Below are positions 4,773 through 5,620 of a stretch of 5,620 nucleotides of DNA, piece after piece. A program made the translations under genes and the position numbers. Under the pieces are notes generated by a model, which was not told the origin of the DNA, searched no databases, and saw nothing but the letters and a program-made list of their open reading frames with translations. Within the stretch, counting starts at the first letter, position 1. Each line of letters starts with the position of its first letter. Origin of the DNA: Rhizobacter sp. (GTDB lineage Bacteria > Pseudomonadota > Gammaproteobacteria > Burkholderiales > Burkholderiaceae_C); the NCBI GenBank assembly GCA_025360945.1, contig JANYBE010000229.1:1-5620 (forward strand). Reading direction: 5' to 3'.

Positions 4773-5090
4773 CTATGCCGCCTCAGCGTGCAGCTTCATG
4801 CCGAGTGCTCTTGCGACTTTAAGAACTGTCGCGAAGCTTGGGTTCCCGGTGGCACTCAGAGCCCGATATAAGCTCTCCCGACTCAGGCCCGCATCCTTTG
4901 CAACCTGCGTCATTCCCTTGGCGCGAGCGATGTTCCCGAGTGCTTTGGCAATACCGGCGGTGTCATCCGGCGCTTCATCGAGCCAAGCATCGAGGTAGGC
5001 GGCCATTTCTTCGGGCGTACGAAGATGCTCTGCCACATCGTATGGCGTGGTCTTGGCTTTCGCAGACTTCCGAGCTACGGTCTTGGGCAT
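4773..5090 (-). CDS. HTH antitoxin, HI1420-like (HigA-type)
   Basis: The 105-residue protein has a basic N-terminus (MPKTVARKSAKAKTTPYDVAEHL), a middle helix 'TPEEMAAYLDAWLDEAPDDTAGIAKALGNIARAKG', and a Xre-like helix-turn-helix 'MTQVAKDAGLSRESLYRALSATGNPSFATVLKVARALG' (about residues 60-97). This order is that of the 'addiction module antidote' family typified by Haemophilus HI1420, in which the antitoxin follows its toxin. It should neutralise the toxin and repress the shared promoter. ATG 5088-5090 is two bases after the toxin stop and has a strong ribosome-binding site, AAGGAG, embedded in the last toxin codons, so it is translated from the same mRNA at high rate. Confidence 0.88.
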   Translation of the reverse strand: MPKTVARKSAKAKTTPYDVAEHLRTPEEMAAYLDAWLDEAPDDTAGIAKALGNIARAKGMTQVAKDAGLSRESLYRALSATGNPSFATVLKVARALGMKLHAEAA

Positions 5091-5092
5091 GG

Positions 5093-5386
5093 CTACTCCT
5101 TGAAATCCTTGGCCAACTGGATCGCCTTGGCAATGTCCTTCTGTTGAGTCGATTTGTCGCCGCCGGCGAGCAGCAGCAACAATGTCATTCCTAGCAGCGC
5201 GAAGTACACGCGATAGCCCGGACCGACGTCGATCTTCAATTCAGACACACCATCGGTAAGGTCGCGATGCTGCCCCGGGTTGCCCTCGATCAAGCGATCG
5301 ATTCGAACCAAGATGCGGGCCCGTCCGGCTCGATCCCTGAGCGCGTCAATCCAGTCCCGAAATTCATCAGTCTTCTCAACGCGCAT
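5093..5386 (-). CDS. RelE/ParE-superfamily toxin, HI1419-like (HigB-type)
   Basis: From ATG 5384-5386 the product is 97 residues: MRVEKTDEFRDWIDALRDR, 'ARILVRIDRLIEGNPGQHRDLTDGVSELKIDVGPGYRVYFA', 'LLLLLAGGDKSTQQKDIAKAIQLAKDF'. 'F..W...L.D..AR.RI..RI.R...GNPG', 'GV.EL.ID.GPGYRVYF' and 'LLLAGGDK..Q..DI..A..LA' are hallmarks of the HI1419-type toxins (Gp49/HigB-like), usually mRNA interferases. A longer frame from TTG 5404 exists, but that codon lies upstream of the likely -10 box and has no ribosome-binding site. From the promoter below, transcription would start at or next to the ATG, giving a leaderless message. The antitoxin gene follows after two bases. Confidence 0.88.
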   Translation of the reverse strand: MRVEKTDEFRDWIDALRDRAGRARILVRIDRLIEGNPGQHRDLTDGVSELKIDVGPGYRVYFALLGMTLLLLLAGGDKSTQQKDIAKAIQLAKDFKE

Positions 5387-5392
5387 GCCGGA

Positions 5393-5420
5393 AGTGTAGC
5401 TCAAAGGCTACGCGAGTCAA
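5393..5420 (-). promoter_or_regulatory. sigma70-like promoter of the HI1419/HI1420-like operon
   Basis: On the minus strand TTGACT (5420-5415) and TACACT (5398-5393) are separated by 16 bases. They match the -35 consensus at 5 of 6 and the -10 consensus at 4 of 6 positions. The box lies within the cassette, between the recombination point at 5441/5442 and the toxin ATG at 5386. It would make the cassette self-expressing. It is the likely operator region for the HTH antitoxin, though I see no clear palindrome. Confidence 0.65.
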
Positions 5421-5435
5421 GCTTGCTCGAATGAC

Positions 5436-5482
5436 GCCGAACGTTTGACTTGAGCGGCGCCGCTAGGCGTCCGCTCGAAGGA
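5436..5482 (-). repeat. attC site truncated by the right-hand IS
   Basis: On the minus strand the site ends CAAGTCAAAC then GTTCGGC (5442-5436), and its stem CGAGCGGACGCCTAGCGGCGCCGCTC is a variant of the other sites. The left outer core is missing: after GAAGGA (plus strand, about 5482) the sequence changes to the IS left end. It belongs to the next cassette toward higher coordinates. Confidence 0.8.
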
Positions 5483-5620
5483 ATACGAAGGGACTTCCCC
5501 AGTCCTGAAACGGTGTCGATGCACCAAGATTGACGAGCGGATTGTCAATCTGAAACTGGAAAGGGGAAGCCCATGGCAGAGATTACACGAGCGCTGATTG
5601 CGCGGGTAGGTGTGGACCTG
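5483..5620 (+). mobile_element. Left end of a second IS1111-like element (runs off right edge)
   Basis: The sequence carries the same left arm GGGACTTCCCC (5490-5500) as the element at 2078, then 72 bases, then GGAAAGGGGAAGCCC and a transposase start. The interior differs clearly from the first copy, so it is a related but distinct element. An 8-bp hairpin AGATTGAC/GTCAATCT (5527-5534/5544-5551) lies in the leader. The first arm can again pair with the ribosome-binding region (GGGG-AAG-CCC, 5563-5572, one bulged A). Confidence 0.8.
5573..5620 (+). CDS. IS110-family transposase, N-terminal fragment
   Basis: Sixteen codons are visible, MAEITRALIARVGVDL. The 'VGVDL' block is where the first catalytic aspartate of the DEDD domain sits (compare VGIDL in the complete copy at 2186). 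A strong ribosome-binding site AAAGGGGAAG precedes the ATG by a few bases. The frame is open to the window edge, so intactness is unknown. Confidence 0.75.
   Translation, partial: MAEITRALIARVGVDL

Larger units (their letters stand above)
1989..5482 (-). other. Integron gene-cassette array, minus-strand orientation
   Basis: Repeated attC sites separate short modules that carry one gene or gene pair each, all on the minus strand. Taking the recombination point as G/TTRRRY, modules lie at 4697-5441 (toxin-antitoxin), 4108-4696 (toxin-antitoxin), 3413-4107 (NTF2-like, enlarged by an insertion), 2076-3412 (no gene, holds a full IS) and 1995-2075 (no gene). The attC sites at 3628-3679, 4102-4161 and 4691-4750 are almost identical to one another. 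That is typical of large chromosomal arrays rather than mobile integrons. No integron integrase is in the window, so it may be a distal part of an array or an integrase-less cluster. Confidence 0.85.

Noticed and set aside
3628..5482. CRISPR array
   Set aside because: The repeats are about 60 bp, spaced by hundreds of bases, with genes between them and imperfect dyad symmetry. They are attC sites.

Overview
The window looks like proteobacterial chromosomal DNA, most likely from a betaproteobacterium. It is GC-rich, carries a LysR regulator convergent with a DctP-type periplasmic binding protein, and holds insertion sequences (ISs) and integron gene cassettes common in environmental Burkholderiales-like bacteria. 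The taxon is inferred from style only, because no marker gene is present.

Layout from left to right. (1) At 1-76 is the last part of an IS630-type transposase and its probable element end at a CTAG. It sits inside a LysR-family regulator (77-858) that has lost its DNA-binding domain. (2) At 871-1845 (minus) is a complete secreted TRAP-type solute receptor with no membrane subunits beside it. (3) From about 1989 to 5482 is an array of integron cassettes, all reading on the minus strand. It is recognised by attC recombination sites of the 60-bp class. Two are intact (4102-4161, 4691-4750). One is split by an insertion (3407-3414 plus 3628-3679), one is cut by an IS at the right (5436-5482), and two are degenerate (1989-2048 and the site around the large IS). 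No integrase gene is visible. By orientation it would lie beyond the right end, if it exists.

In the minus (cassette) direction the cargo is: a HI1419/HI1420-type toxin-antitoxin pair with its own sigma70-like promoter; a second toxin-antitoxin pair with overlapping genes; an NTF2/SnoaL-like small protein; then one or two cassettes with no gene. The two toxin-antitoxin cassettes probably help keep the array in place.

Three insertions of IS110-family, IS1111-like type target attC sites. One is a full element (about 2078-3353) carrying an intact DEDD transposase. One is the left end of a related element running off the right edge (from about 5483). The third is a 213-bp insertion at 3415-3627 with similar ends but no transposase gene. 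It is made almost entirely of potential RNA secondary structure and contains a short block resembling both its own left-end junction and the attC target. I read it as a minimal, non-autonomous relative of these elements that may carry its own guide (bridge/seek) RNA. This is the most unusual item in the window. Both recognisable IS left ends also carry an inverted repeat that can pair with the transposase ribosome-binding site.
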